Shown: positions 46,061-55,991 of the stretch, in pieces
Layout: every line of letters begins with the position of its first letter
How positions within the stretch are numbered: position 1 is the stretch's first letter
Assembly: GCA_965219855.1 (NCBI GenBank)
Contig: CBDCOR010000022.1
Coordinates: forward strand, 863,146 to 927,145
DNA: 64,000 nt
Reading direction: 5' to 3'
Source of the DNA: CAUZIZ01 sp965219855
GTDB lineage: Bacteria; Acidobacteriota; UBA6911; RPQK01; JAJDTT01
Notes under the pieces: generated by a model
Databases searched by the model: none
What the model was told of the DNA's origin: nothing
The model's input: the letters and a program-made list of their open reading frames with translations, nothing else
Position numbers and translations under genes: made by a program

Positions 46061-46153
46061 ATGGGTAGTGTACTCAAAAAGAAGAAGAAACGGCGCGGGA
46101 AGCTTCGTCGCAAACGACGTCATCAGATTCGAAAGAACTCTCATTCGAAGTAA
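46061..46153 (+). CDS. bS22/AURKAIP1-type ribosomal small protein
   Basis: This 30-residue, extremely basic protein begins MGSVLKKKKKRRGKLRRKRR and ends HQIRKNSHSK. The start MGSVxKKxxKR and the KxRxxxRRxRHQxRK pattern match AURKAIP1/COX24-domain miniproteins. In mycobacteria the equivalent protein is ribosomal protein bS22, related to mitochondrial mS38, and sits near the decoding region of the small subunit. Here it stands alone. The ATG at 46061 follows GAGGACCG; an earlier start at 45899 would add a non-conserved tail. Confidence 0.75.
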   Translation: MGSVLKKKKKRRGKLRRKRRHQIRKNSHSK

Positions 46154-46509
46154 CCGGCTCCGCTAGGGAACCTGGTTTCATCGGATGTTGGGGCGACTTC
46201 GCTGGTACTATTCCGGCGAAGGTGACCGCCAACTACCCGGCTTGACAGCATTCCTTATGAACTGTTTCGAACACCGCTTCGGCCTTTAGATCCTGCCCTC
46301 CGTTTCCAGAGCAACTACCGCCCCCCCTTTCTTCAATCTTCAAAGCTACCTATGGGTGCTTGGCGCAAGGACTGGGGGCCAACCCGGCGCCCGCTGACGT
46401 GAAGGGTTCAGTTTTAGCCAGGCCCGCTCTTTTTCAGTTGAAACGCGTGCTCCCAGACCCTATAGTGAATGAATGTTTCCTGCCAACTACAGCTTGTGAA
46501 GGAGGAGCT
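46154..46509. other. Spacer before the molybdenum hydroxylase operon
   Basis: No gene is supported. It contains a possible -35 box TTGACA at 46243-46248, and ends with GAAGGAGGAGCTATG, a strong ribosome site for the FeS subunit. A frame-open extension upstream of 46510 exists but is not conserved-looking. Confidence 0.4.
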
Positions 46510-47148
46510 ATGGCGAAAGAAAAGATAGGAGAGCAACTGGCTTCAGACCTCTCAAGACGTGACTTTCTGAGAGGTGGAGCGACGGGTGCTCTGACCACGG
46601 GCCTGCTCACTTCCATGGGACCCCAGGCAGAAGCTGCTTCCCATGGCAAGGTATTGGGCCCCGGCGGCGTCTCGGTTAAGTTGAAAGTCAATGGGAAGTT
46701 GAAGCCGGTCGAAGTAGAGCCTCGGACTACCCTGCTGGACGCGCTGCGTAACCGGCTGGACGTGACCGGAGCCAAGAGGGTCTGCGATCGGGGCACCTGC
46801 GGAGCCTGCACCGTGCTTCTCAATGGGAAGCTGGTCTACGCTTGCAGTGTGCTGGCGATCGAAGCTCAGGGCCAGGACATCGTCACGGTGGAAGGGCTGG
46901 GATCGCCGGAGCAGCTCCACCCCTTGCAGACCGCTTTCATCGCGAACGATGCTCAGCAGTGTGGATTCTGCACGCCGGGTTTCGTCGTCGCCTGTAAGGC
47001 CTTTTTGGATGGGAACCCAGACCCAACATTAGAAGAGGTCCAGAAGGGATTGGGAGGTAACCTTTGCCGTTGCGGCACCTACGCCGGGATCGGCCCAGCC
47101 GTCCTGGAGGCTGCGAAGGCTCTGAAGGGAGGCGGAAGCAATGCCTGA
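46510..47148 (+). CDS. Tat-exported [2Fe-2S] subunit of a molybdenum hydroxylase
   Basis: This 212-residue protein has a twin-arginine signal (LSRRDFLRGGATGALTTGLL). The plant-type ferredoxin cluster site is CDRGTCGACTVLLNGKLVYA followed by C. The second, all-helical cluster domain has QQCGFCTPGFV and GNLCRCGTY. All eight cluster cysteines are present. It passes electrons from the Mo subunit to the FAD subunit. Export of the folded complex by Tat is implied, as in the E. coli periplasmic PaoABC enzyme. Its stop overlaps the next gene by 8 bases. GGAGGAG precedes the ATG. Confidence 0.92.
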   Translation: MAKEKIGEQLASDLSRRDFLRGGATGALTTGLLTSMGPQAEAASHGKVLGPGGVSVKLKVNGKLKPVEVEPRTTLLDALRNRLDVTGAKRVCDRGTCGACTVLLNGKLVYACSVLAIEAQGQDIVTVEGLGSPEQLHPLQTAFIANDAQQCGFCTPGFVVACKAFLDGNPDPTLEEVQKGLGGNLCRCGTYAGIGPAVLEAAKALKGGGSNA

Positions 47149-49270
47149 ATACAACTGGCCAGAGCCTAACAAGAGAAGGCACATCGGCACCCGTACCTCA
47201 CGGCTCGACGGTCCCGATAAGACCACAGGACACGCGAAATACTCCTACGACGTCAACCGCTCAGGAATGCTTTTTGCGAAGATCCTGCGCTGCCCCCATG
47301 CTCATGCCAAGATCACCAAACTGGACGTTTCAGCCGCCAAGAGTATGGCCGGCGTCAAATCGGTTCGAGTCATCCAGGACGTGGGAACCGAGATTCAGTG
47401 GGAGCTGGACGAGATAGTGGCGGTGGCCGCGACCAGCGAGGAAGTGGCGGATGACGCCATCCGGGCGATCCTGATCGAATACGACCTGCTCCCCCACTTT
47501 GTCACCGAAGAAGACAAGGATAAGGCCCCCAGCTCGGAAGTCGCCAAGGAGGAGTCCACTGGCGATCCGGATGCGGGCGCCGCGGCCGCCGAGGTCAAGA
47601 TCAAGGGATTTTACGGCCTTCCGTCCATCACTCACTGCTGTATGGAGTCCCATGGACAGGTCTGCGAATGGGAGGATCAAGATCATCTCACGGCCTGGTG
47701 CTCGACTCAGTTGGTTTCGGGCTTGCCGGGACAGTTCGCCGATAAGCTCGAGATTCCCACTTCCAACGTACGCGTTATCACTCCCTACATGGGAGGAGGT
47801 TTCGGCAGCAAGTTCAGTGCCGACCGCTGGGGAATCGATTGCGCCAACATGGCGAAAGAGGCGAAGGCTCCTGTAAAACTCTTTCTGGAGCGCAACGCCG
47901 AACTCGCTGTTGCGGGCGACCGCCCCTCGGCCTACGCCAAAATCGAAGTGGGAGCCAAGAAGGACGGAACGCTTACCTACTGGTCCTCAGAATCGTGGGG
48001 ATCGGGAGGCATTTCCGGATCCCGCGGCAGCCCGCCACTTCCCTACGTGGTAGAGGTTCCAAATCGACGGCAAAAGCACATTTCTGTCGTGACCAACTCG
48101 GCCACTTCGCGGGCCTGGAGAGCGCCCAACCACCCCCAGGCCTGCTTTCTGACGATGTCGGCGCTCGAGGATTTGGCTGCGGCTCTGAAGATGGACCCGC
48201 TGGATTTCTTCTTGAAAAACGTCAACCTGTTGGGTGAGCGGGCCGACATCTATGAGTCCGAGCTCAAGAAAGGTGCCGAGCTGATCGGATGGAGGAAGAG
48301 ATGGCATCCTCGCGGAGAAGGGAAGAGCTCGACCAAGCAGGGCCTGGGCTTGGCATTCCACACCTGGGGTGGCCGCGCCCACCAGAGCAACTGCGAGGTG
48401 GTCGTTTATCCCGATGGAAACGTGGAAGCCAAGCTGGGCAGCCAGGACCTCGGTACCGGCACCAAGACCGTGATCGCGATGGTGCTCGCCGAGACCTTTG
48501 GCCTCGGTCTTCACGACGTCAGGGTCCATATTGGGGATAGCCGCTATCCCCAATCCGGCGGCTCAGGAGGCAGCACCACCGTCGGCGGAGTCAGCTCTTC
48601 GACCCGGCGAGCGGCGCTGAATGCGTTGACCCAGGTTTTCGAGAAAGTAGCACCCGGACTGGACGCGCCAGCCGATCAGTTGGAGGTAGGAAACGGGACC
48701 ATTCAGGTCAAGGGCAACCCGGATCGCAGTCTCTCCTGGCAGAGGGCAGCCGCCCGAATTGGCCCCACTCCGATCACCGCTTCAGGCAAGAACCCCGGAC
48801 CAGGAAAACTGAACGACAGCGGTGTCGGTGGGGTTCAGATGGCCGATGTCTCCGTGGATGTCGAGACCGGTATCGTCAAGCTCAATCGAGTCGTGGCGGT
48901 TCAGGATTGTGGTCTCATCATTGATCTGAAGACTGCGGAAAGTCAGGTCTATGGTGCCCTCATCATGGGGGCTGCATACGCCTTGATGGAAGAGAAGATC
49001 CTGGATCCAGTGAGCGGACGAATGTTGAATGCCGACATGGAATTCTACAAGCTGCCCGGCATTGGAGATGTAGGAAAGTTGGAGGTGCACATGATGACCG
49101 ACGAACGTCACGACAAACGCGGCGTAATCGGGTTGGGAGAGCCTCCTGTTATCTCCACCGGTGCCGCTATTTCAAACGCGGTCGCCAATGCCATCGGCGT
49201 CCGTGTACCCTACCTGCCCCTGACGCCCGACCGGGTATTGGACGCCTTGGCGAAAGGAGGAGCAGCCTGA
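47141..49270 (+). CDS. Molybdopterin-binding large subunit, xanthine dehydrogenase family
   Basis: A 709-residue catalytic subunit. Family features are GTRTSRLDGPDKTTGHAKYS at the N-terminus, TPYMGGGFGSKFSADRW, ARAW-type arginine segments (NSATSRAWRAPNHPQACF), GGSGGSTTVGGVSSSTR, and the C-terminal GVIGLGEPPVISTGAAISNA with the catalytic Glu. It hydroxylates an aldehyde, purine or N-heterocycle at a molybdenum-pterin site. The substrate is not predictable. Translation is coupled to the FeS gene by an 8-base overlap and to the FAD gene by a TGATG junction. Confidence 0.92.
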   Translation: MPEYNWPEPNKRRHIGTRTSRLDGPDKTTGHAKYSYDVNRSGMLFAKILRCPHAHAKITKLDVSAAKSMAGVKSVRVIQDVGTEIQWELDEIVAVAATSEEVADDAIRAILIEYDLLPHFVTEEDKDKAPSSEVAKEESTGDPDAGAAAAEVKIKGFYGLPSITHCCMESHGQVCEWEDQDHLTAWCSTQLVSGLPGQFADKLEIPTSNVRVITPYMGGGFGSKFSADRWGIDCANMAKEAKAPVKLFLERNAELAVAGDRPSAYAKIEVGAKKDGTLTYWSSESWGSGGISGSRGSPPLPYVVEVPNRRQKHISVVTNSATSRAWRAPNHPQACFLTMSALEDLAAALKMDPLDFFLKNVNLLGERADIYESELKKGAELIGWRKRWHPRGEGKSSTKQGLGLAFHTWGGRAHQSNCEVVVYPDGNVEAKLGSQDLGTGTKTVIAMVLAETFGLGLHDVRVHIGDSRYPQSGGSGGSTTVGGVSSSTRRAALNALTQVFEKVAPGLDAPADQLEVGNGTIQVKGNPDRSLSWQRAAARIGPTPITASGKNPGPGKLNDSGVGGVQMADVSVDVETGIVKLNRVVAVQDCGLIIDLKTAESQVYGALIMGAAYALMEEKILDPVSGRMLNADMEFYKLPGIGDVGKLEVHMMTDERHDKRGVIGLGEPPVISTGAAISNAVANAIGVRVPYLPLTPDRVLDALAKGGAA

Positions 49271-50256
49271 TGCGAGCTTTCGAGTACGCTAGCCCCGAAA
49301 CCAGGGAAGATGCCGTCAAACTTCTCAGCAGCGAGGCAGGGAAGACGGCGATTTTGGCCGGAGGTACGGATCTGATCAGTCTGATGAAGGATGAGGTCGT
49401 CACACCAGGCCGGGTTGTCAACATCAAGTCTGTGGAGGGACTGGGCGGTATCAGCTATGATGCCGGAAGCGGTCTGAGGATCGGCGCTCTCCTGACATTG
49501 GATGAGCTCGAAGCTGATAGCCGAATCCGATCGGACTACCCCTCGCTTCAACAAGCTGTCGATGGGGTCAGAAGTGCCCAGATCCGCTCGATGGGAACGG
49601 TTGGAGGTGATCTCTGCCAGCGCCCTCGCTGCTGGTACTACCGCCACGGCTTCGGGCTTCTCGCCAAGTGGCAGGGCAAGACAATGGTGCCGGACGGCGA
49701 TAACCGCTACCATGCCATCCTGGGTGCGGGTCCCGCCTATTTCGTGAATCCCTCCAGTCTAGCGCCGGCTCTGATCGCATTGGGTGCCAAGGTGAATATC
49801 CTCGGTCCCAAAGGCGGTCGGACGGTGGATTTGGCAAGCTTTTATCGGGCTCCTTCTGCGGACGGAGAATCCGAGAATGTCCTGTCAACAGACGAGATCG
49901 TGACGGATATCCTGGTTCCAGCTGCCGCGGGTCGCAAGAATGCAACCTACGAGGTCCGCGAGAAGGAAGCGCTCGATTGGCCGCTGGCCGCCGCTGCGGT
50001 GTCACTTCGTATGAGTGGCAGCACGGTCAAGGAGGCAAAGGTAGTTCTGGGACACGTGGCTCCGACTCCCTGGATGTCCAAGAGTGCCGGTCAGGCATTG
50101 AAAGGTAAGTCCGTCAGCACAGAGGTCGCAACGCGAGCCGGCGAGGCAGCAGTAGAGGGTGCCGCGCCTTTGAGTCGCAACAAGTATAAGGTTCAACTAG
50201 CTCGAGTTGCGGTAAAGCGAGCCGTTTTACGCGCGGCAGGAATAGAGGAGATCTGA
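49270..50256 (+). CDS. FAD-binding subunit of the molybdenum hydroxylase
   Basis: A 328-residue protein of the CoxM/xanthine dehydrogenase FAD type. It has AILAGGTDLISLMKDEVVTP at the flavin site, SMGTVGGDLCQRPRCWYYRH, and the C-terminal CO-dehydrogenase flavoprotein domain (ALDWPLAAAAVSLRM). The insert after CQRPRC resembles the region that binds an extra [4Fe-4S] cluster in PaoB, but only two cysteines (in CQRPRC) are present, so that cluster is probably absent. Its start overlaps the Mo-subunit stop by one base. Confidence 0.9.
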   Translation: MRAFEYASPETREDAVKLLSSEAGKTAILAGGTDLISLMKDEVVTPGRVVNIKSVEGLGGISYDAGSGLRIGALLTLDELEADSRIRSDYPSLQQAVDGVRSAQIRSMGTVGGDLCQRPRCWYYRHGFGLLAKWQGKTMVPDGDNRYHAILGAGPAYFVNPSSLAPALIALGAKVNILGPKGGRTVDLASFYRAPSADGESENVLSTDEIVTDILVPAAAGRKNATYEVREKEALDWPLAAAAVSLRMSGSTVKEAKVVLGHVAPTPWMSKSAGQALKGKSVSTEVATRAGEAAVEGAAPLSRNKYKVQLARVAVKRAVLRAAGIEEI

Positions 50257-50259
50257 GCC

Positions 50260-50469
50260 ATGCAAGATATCGAAAAGATCAGGTTTCAACTGTGCCGGCG
50301 TCTCCGCTGGAAGGGCATGTTTATAGAAGCAGCTCCAGACCTGACGGTTCCACCCAGCAATGATGCCTTCTTCTGGTGTACGCACAGCATGAACTGCCTC
50401 GGTCCCGACGGTAAGGTTTGTAATGAAGAGAACTGTCAGTCGGATCGACAATGCTATGAGTCACTTTGA
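50260..50469 (+). CDS. Six-cysteine small protein linked to the molybdenum hydroxylase
   Basis: This 69-residue protein starts 3 bases after the FAD-subunit stop, with GGAGAT upstream. Cysteines are at 12, 40, 46, 54, 59 and 65 in the tail FFWCTHSMNCLGPDGKVC and NEENCQSDRQCYESL. No signal peptide, and no family was recognised. The close coupling suggests it serves the same enzyme, for instance as a metal- or cluster-binding assembly factor or a small electron-transfer protein; this is inference from position and cysteine content. Confidence 0.65.
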   Translation: MQDIEKIRFQLCRRLRWKGMFIEAAPDLTVPPSNDAFFWCTHSMNCLGPDGKVCNEENCQSDRQCYESL

Positions 50470-50625
50470 GCTAAATTTCTTGAGTTCGAAGCAGCTCGGG
50501 TGACTGGATATCTTTGCCCATCAGAGGAATCTGGTAGACTGAATCCCAAGAATGAAGATAGTCCTATCTGGAATCGGGATTTGGTCACTGAGTCTTGGGA
50601 TTTACCTAAAAGGGGGTCCATTGTT

Positions 50626-51288
50626 ATGAAAAAGGGAATCGTTCTACTGGGAATCTGCCTGCTCTGGACGCTGCCCTTGCTGGCGCGCGACACCACCATC
50701 AGCGGCGATTATCTGGAGGTCCGTACTGGAGATGTCTACACCGGGCCGTGTTTCGCCAATGCCGAGGTCAACCTGACTGGAAAGGAAGCCATGCTGGCAT
50801 GGCGAGTCCGGGAAGGCAGCTGGCGCGGAGTGGCTCTTGATGGCTTGAGCGTTCTCACCGTCGTCAAGTCCAAGGCGACTTTTGGCGATCCGTTCGCCCT
50901 CGATCGAAGGACCAAAGCGATCATCGTGGTCGACGAAAGAGCCAGCGCAGAACAGCGCGATGCTCTCATCGATCTTGCCCAGGCTGAGGCCGGTGATCTT
51001 CTGCAAGATGTCGTCAGCGTCGAGGCAGCTCCAATCGAGATTCAGTTTGGAAAGGCTCGGACCTTTGCTAGCCTGAAGGCTGGAGACGTGGTCCAGCTCA
51101 AGACGCGTGCCTTGAATCATGGGGATCATATCTGTGGCAACGAAGAGGTGTACTATCCCCCGTTGACCGAGGTGGCGCAGGCCAAGCCGGCTTTTACCCT
51201 GATGCATCAATTCAAGGGAAAAGGCCTTAACGGCAGCTGGTCCAGCTTTGGAAGCCGAGGTGCTTTCGTGGGAACGTTTTCTCGCTAG
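50626..51288 (+). CDS. DUF1326 family secreted protein
   Basis: A 220-residue protein from ATG 50626 (MKKGIVLLGICLLWTLPLLA) with an AGGGGG site. Residues 1-21 form a signal peptide. The mature part (TTISGDYLEVRTGDVYTGPCFANAE, then RALNHGDHICGNEEVYYPPL) is typical of DUF1326 proteins, which are widespread in Acidobacteria and actinobacteria without known function. Two cysteines (GPCF and HICGNEE) are conserved-looking. It is not obviously part of the preceding operon, because about 155 bases separate them. Confidence 0.82.
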   Translation: MKKGIVLLGICLLWTLPLLARDTTISGDYLEVRTGDVYTGPCFANAEVNLTGKEAMLAWRVREGSWRGVALDGLSVLTVVKSKATFGDPFALDRRTKAIIVVDERASAEQRDALIDLAQAEAGDLLQDVVSVEAAPIEIQFGKARTFASLKAGDVVQLKTRALNHGDHICGNEEVYYPPLTEVAQAKPAFTLMHQFKGKGLNGSWSSFGSRGAFVGTFSR

Positions 51289-51436
51289 CCTGTGACGTCC
51301 AGGTTTCGTCCCTGGCGAGATTCACGAGCATGGTCTGGCCCGTACTCGACAAGAGGTCGGCGCCAGACTGGTTTGTTTGTTGTCTTGGCTCAATTCGTTC
51401 TGTTCTGAGCCCACTCCTCTCTTCGGGTTCTCAGAG

Positions 51437-52141
51437 ATGAAGACAAGGATGGGAAAATTGTACTTTGCGGGGGGGTATCGATTCTTTGCTGGGCTTCTAG
51501 GGTTGGGGCTTCTTTCCCTGGGCCTGAGTCCAGAGATCGTTCCCAGGCTGGAGGCAGCAGACCTGGCGGTGGAGCAGTTCGAATCCGCACCGCCTGAGGG
51601 TGCCTCAGAGGATGTTCTCGCAGCGCTGGATAAGAATGGGTTTCGTGTTCTCAAGGGCGGTGAAGTGATGGGAGAGTTCTGGCTCCGTCCTGAGGTGCCG
51701 TTACAGGAGCCCGCATCGACTGAACTGGGCGTCGGATTTGGACAACTCCAGGAGGGGACCCTGATAGGTCTGGTTCATTACCCTCTGGACTGGTCCGACT
51801 ACAAAGATAACCGGGTCGCGGCCGGCGTCTACACGCTGCGGTATGGGGTCCAACCAGCCGACGGGAATCACATGGGAGTCAGTCTCTATCGAGACTTTCT
51901 GCTCTTGACGCCTGCCGGATCCGACACTGACCCCGACCAGAAGTATAGCCACGACGACTTAGCCAAGCACAGCAGCCAGGCCTCAGAGGGTCAGCACCCA
52001 GCCGCCCTCAGCCTGTTTCCCGTCTACGACGAGATTTCAGAGCCCAAGCTCATGCGCAATGAGATGGACCAGTGGATGGTAGTGAAGAAGGTGGGGACGC
52101 TGACGCTGGGCCTGGTTATTGCCGGACACGGAGAAATCTAG
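51437..52141 (+). CDS. Hypothetical secreted protein
   Basis: This 234-residue protein has a signal segment in residues 12-40 (FFAGLLGLGLLSLGLSPEIV). The remainder is a beta-rich domain (TLIGLVHYPLDWSDYKDNRV, AAGVYTLRYGVQPADGNHMG, YRDFLLLTPAGSD) that ends in a short strand. Similar secreted proteins occur in Acidobacteria and Planctomycetes with no assigned function. The ATG at 51437 is chosen over 51449 because it gives a basic N-region before the hydrophobic stretch. It may be co-transcribed with the DUF1326 gene. Confidence 0.6.
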   Translation: MKTRMGKLYFAGGYRFFAGLLGLGLLSLGLSPEIVPRLEAADLAVEQFESAPPEGASEDVLAALDKNGFRVLKGGEVMGEFWLRPEVPLQEPASTELGVGFGQLQEGTLIGLVHYPLDWSDYKDNRVAAGVYTLRYGVQPADGNHMGVSLYRDFLLLTPAGSDTDPDQKYSHDDLAKHSSQASEGQHPAALSLFPVYDEISEPKLMRNEMDQWMVVKKVGTLTLGLVIAGHGEI

Positions 52142-52183
52142 TCGATCGAGGCTTGCGTCGGTCGGCGCCAGCTGGCGCCCCTT

Positions 52184-55100
52184 TCAATCCACTCGGGAAA
52201 CTGGCAGGGTGGCGAACTCTTGCGGACTTACCCGAATGGCCATCCCCGCCAGGGGATGAGGCGCTTGCACTTCAAGGGTCCCTCTAAACTGTGTGAAGTC
52301 GATCTCGGCAGCAGCAAATATTTCTGCGGGAAACCTGGCCAGCTGCCCTTTTCCCGTTAGGGGAATCTGGGCGATGAGGGCGGGGTTCGGCACTCCCTGC
52401 GCTTCGCAAATGCAAGGTCGCCATTGTCGGTCCTGGAGCTGGATTGGCCAGGGCCATGCCGGTGCTGATTCCGAAAGTGTCGTCCGATTCCACCGGCACC
52501 ATAAACCTCGTGGAGAGAGGCGCCGCGCCCACTCCCGCCACACCGAAATCTCCAGCGAAGAGGATCGTCCCTCCGATGAACTGATTGGATTCCACCTGTA
52601 GCGATCCGGTCGCCACTCCCTCACGAAGGCCCTCAGATCTGAAGAATCCCACGCCGTAGGGAGGGAGGTCGAATGGGAACTGACCCATCCGTTCGACTCC
52701 GTTCATGCTGACAGAAAGCGGTGCACCCTGGGTATCGAACAAGTGAACTGTTCCTGTCGCCGGAAGTCCTCCTGAAGGATTCATTAGAATCAGGGTTGAC
52801 GTAATTCCTCCTCCGTCTCCAAACTGGGGAAAGTGAAGCAGCTTGGAACCAAAACCCAGCGGCGTCACCGGTAGGGTGGCGAACTGAGCCGGGCTCACGC
52901 GGATAGCCATCCCAGCTACCGGAGCCTTGGATTCTACGGTCAAGGTGCCCTGAAAAGAGCCGAAGTCAATACCGCTGTCGGCATAGATCTCCTCTACGAA
53001 GCGAGCCAGCTGCCCTCCTGCGGGGAGTGTGATTACCGTCTCACCGCTATCTGTTGAGCTGCCATCTGCTCGACGCAGGCAAACGGTGAGATCCTGCTCA
53101 TCCGGTTGATGGTTGGCCAGGGCGATCCCGGTTCGGATACCAGCCTCGAGATCCGACTCGATCGGTATCAGAAACTTCAAGTTTGAAGCCTTCACCGCTC
53201 CCACCCCGGCAACTCCCGTGGTATCTCCTGAGAACAGGATTGTGCCCTCGATCCGCGAATCGGCTTCCAGCAGGACGGAACCGGTTCGGAGATCCTCCCC
53301 TCCACTGCTGGAAAAAAGGGCCAGGTCCTGAGGCGGCAGGTTGGAGATTAGCTCACCCTGCTGGGGCTCGCCGTCGAGTTCCACTGGGAGCGGATCCCCC
53401 AAGGCATCGAAGAGTTTGAGTCCTGCGTTAGCCGACCGCAACGCTGAAGGGTTGATCAGGAGAACGCTGGACGAGATCCCTCCGCCGTCACCAAACTGTG
53501 AGAAGCTACGACGATAATCGTCCAACTCGGCTACCAGAATTCCATCCCCATCGCTGGCAGCAAGCAGAATCTGAGGCTGATCAGGAAGGATTTCCAGGTC
53601 GAAGATTCCGCTGTGATGGAGATTTTCAGACAGACGCAGCCAGCTCGTCCCATTGTCAGTGGATTGGTAGATTCCAGCATTCTGGCCTGTGCCCCTCACG
53701 AAGGTGGCACTGGCAGCGGCATAGAGAATCGTAGGGGAGTCGGGAGTTTCGGTAATCGCGGTGACGAAGGGCTGATTCAGCACCGTCGAGAAATTGCCTC
53801 CGTCGAAGACGAGAAGTGAGCCTTTGTCCTGCGTCCACCCGCCGACAAAGAGTCGGTGGGGATTTCCGGCAAATCGGATGATTGCGACGTCCTGATAGGG
53901 GTAGTCCTCAAGCCTGGACCAGGTGGATCCTCCATTGCTGCTGCGGTAAATCCCGCCCTGGGAAGGGAAGGCATCGAAGTCGGTCCAAAGGCCCAGATAG
54001 ACCGTATTGGCATTGCCGGGGTCGACCGTGATGCGGAAGACGATTTCACGATCCTGGGAAGGAATATCGGTTCCTATCTCGGACCAGGTGGAGCCTCCAT
54101 CTGTGGACTTGTGGAGTCCCTCTCCATGAAAGGCGCAATAGAGGGCGTCTTCGGCCGGCGTGTGGCCCCAGACCACGGCCAAGGCAGGGCGACCCAGGAG
54201 CTGGGCAGAGGTTGGTGGCGTTACATTGGTGGTGGTGGTCCCGCCGTTGACAGATCGGTGGATCTCAGAGCGCACGCTGGGTTCTCGCAGCTCGTTGGAA
54301 AAGCTACCCAGTGCAACGTACAGGCGCTTTCCGTCCTCAGGGTGAACGAAGATCTCGGTCGCGCCGTCCGGACGGACCGTGTCCGGGGTGGCACCCGGCC
54401 AGAGAAGCTGTTGCCAGGAGGCGCCTCGGTCGTCGGATCTCCAAAAGCCGATGTCCTCGAAAGCCGCATACACCGCGTCCTCCGACACGGCAACATCGTA
54501 GGTCGAGACAACTTCGGCACCCGTGCCACTCCATCTCCCCGCTCCCAGGCTGATCGTCGAGATCTGGGTCCAGGAGAGGCCCGCGTCCTCGGTCTTGAAT
54601 ACGGCCTTCTCATTACAGGAGATCATCAGCCGCGGATCCCCATGGTAGAAGGTAAGACACCCGGGAGCAATCCCAAAGAAACCCGAGCCGGCCGACCAGG
54701 TTGTATCGGCCAGGTCTTCGGTCAGATTGGTCCAGGTCCCGTCGTAGCGGTAGAGACCTCCCTCGCCGCCGTCGGTCCTCAGATTCAAGAACAGGTTAGA
54801 GGGAGACGATGGTTGAAGCCGTCCACCCAGTGGGCGAATCAGCTCGTTGCTTTCTGGATCGTTGATCGTGGGATGCCCACTGATCTCGGTCCAGGAGATG
54901 CCGTTCGAGGATCGGTAGATTCCTGCTGAACGCGTACCCGGCTCGCCATCCTCACCTAGCGTATAGAGGACGTACCAATAAGCTTTCTGGGTGCCGCTGC
55001 CCTCGATCCCGATCCACTGTCCCTGGTCGTGCCGAAAACCAAAACCGACCTTGCTGAAGACTTCGCCATTGTTGGTCGATCGGAACAACCCGGCAGTCGT

Positions 55101-55730
55101 CGACACGAACACACTGCCGTCCTCGGGATCAAATGCGATTGAAGTGATCGCCGCCAGTTCGGGTATTCCCTCCACGTCGACGAGGACAAAGGACTTCCCT
55201 GCGTCTTGACTGCGGTACAGGGCCAGGTCTTCTTCAGGATCTGGCTCGTGCCAGCTTCCTCCTCCGGCTAGCGCCAGGCTACTGTTGTGAGGGGAGAAGC
55301 TGATCCAGGACACTGGGAGCTCGGCGTCGCTTGAGGTCGGTGAGGGAATCACCAAGGACCAGCTCTCGCCGCTGTCTTCGGATCGAAAGAGTCCGGATTG
55401 GGTACAGGCAAAGAACTCGGTGTCTCGCGCGGGATGGGCCACCAGCTCATCCACGAAGAAGAGATCGAGGCCAATCTCGGGACGCGCAAACCCTCGCGCA
55501 TTGACATGGCGCCAGTGCCGTCCGCCGTCAGTGCTCTTGACCACCCCCCCGATGTCTTGACCCAGTAGGATCACGTTGGGATCTGAATTGTGAAAGATCG
55601 CAGCAAATACGCCTCCTCCCCCGCCGGGTCCAACACTGGCCACGTTGTGGATGGAAGCCGCCCAGGATGGACAGAAGATCGACAGGGCAAGCAAGAGGAC
55701 GACACCACACCGCATTCGACGCTTATACAA
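52184..55730 (-). pseudogene. Secreted Asp-box (BNR) propeller protein with two C-terminal repeats, frameshifted
   Basis: A protein of about 1180 residues with a signal peptide (CGVVLLLALSIFCPSWAA). The first 700 residues hold many Asp-box turns (STDGGRHW, SEDSGESW, SQDAGKSF, TEDAGLSW, SDDRGASW, STDGGSTW, SSNGGSTW, STDNGTSW). This is the pattern of GH74/sialidase/VPS10-like propellers. Two copies of a 200-residue beta domain follow (FSQFGDGGGISSSVLLINPS; FPQFGDGGGITSTLILMNPS), each ending with an FATLPV segment. A +1 shift at about 52400 moves the last 70 residues into another frame. It is probably cell-surface or secreted; a glycanase role is possible but unproven. Confidence 0.82.
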
Positions 55731-55991
55731 TAACCGGTGGAAGCATCACAGTTGCACAAGAAGAGGTCCCACGTCTCTTCTCCCTGGACAGCGTAGCGAA
55801 GGGCCTGCCCTCGGCAACAACAGTGGGTGCAAGAGCAAAACAGTCTCGGTTAGACTCCGCCGACATCCCTACCCTTGCCTTTGCCTCAGCCTTTGCCCTG
55901 AGTCGAGCCTCGAAGGAAGAGGAGTCTGGTCGATCCCCTTGGCTTGTGATAAAAGATACCCCTCAGCCAAAAACCCAAGAGGAGGATTGAC
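55731..55991. other. Divergent spacer with repeat traces
   Basis: Includes AAGAGGTCCCACGTCTCTTC (heptamer-type repeat, 55759-55780) and CCTTGCCTTTGCCTCAGCCTTTGCC-like tracts near 55873. A GAGGAGG ribosome site lies before GTG 55992. No gene is supported. Confidence 0.45.
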
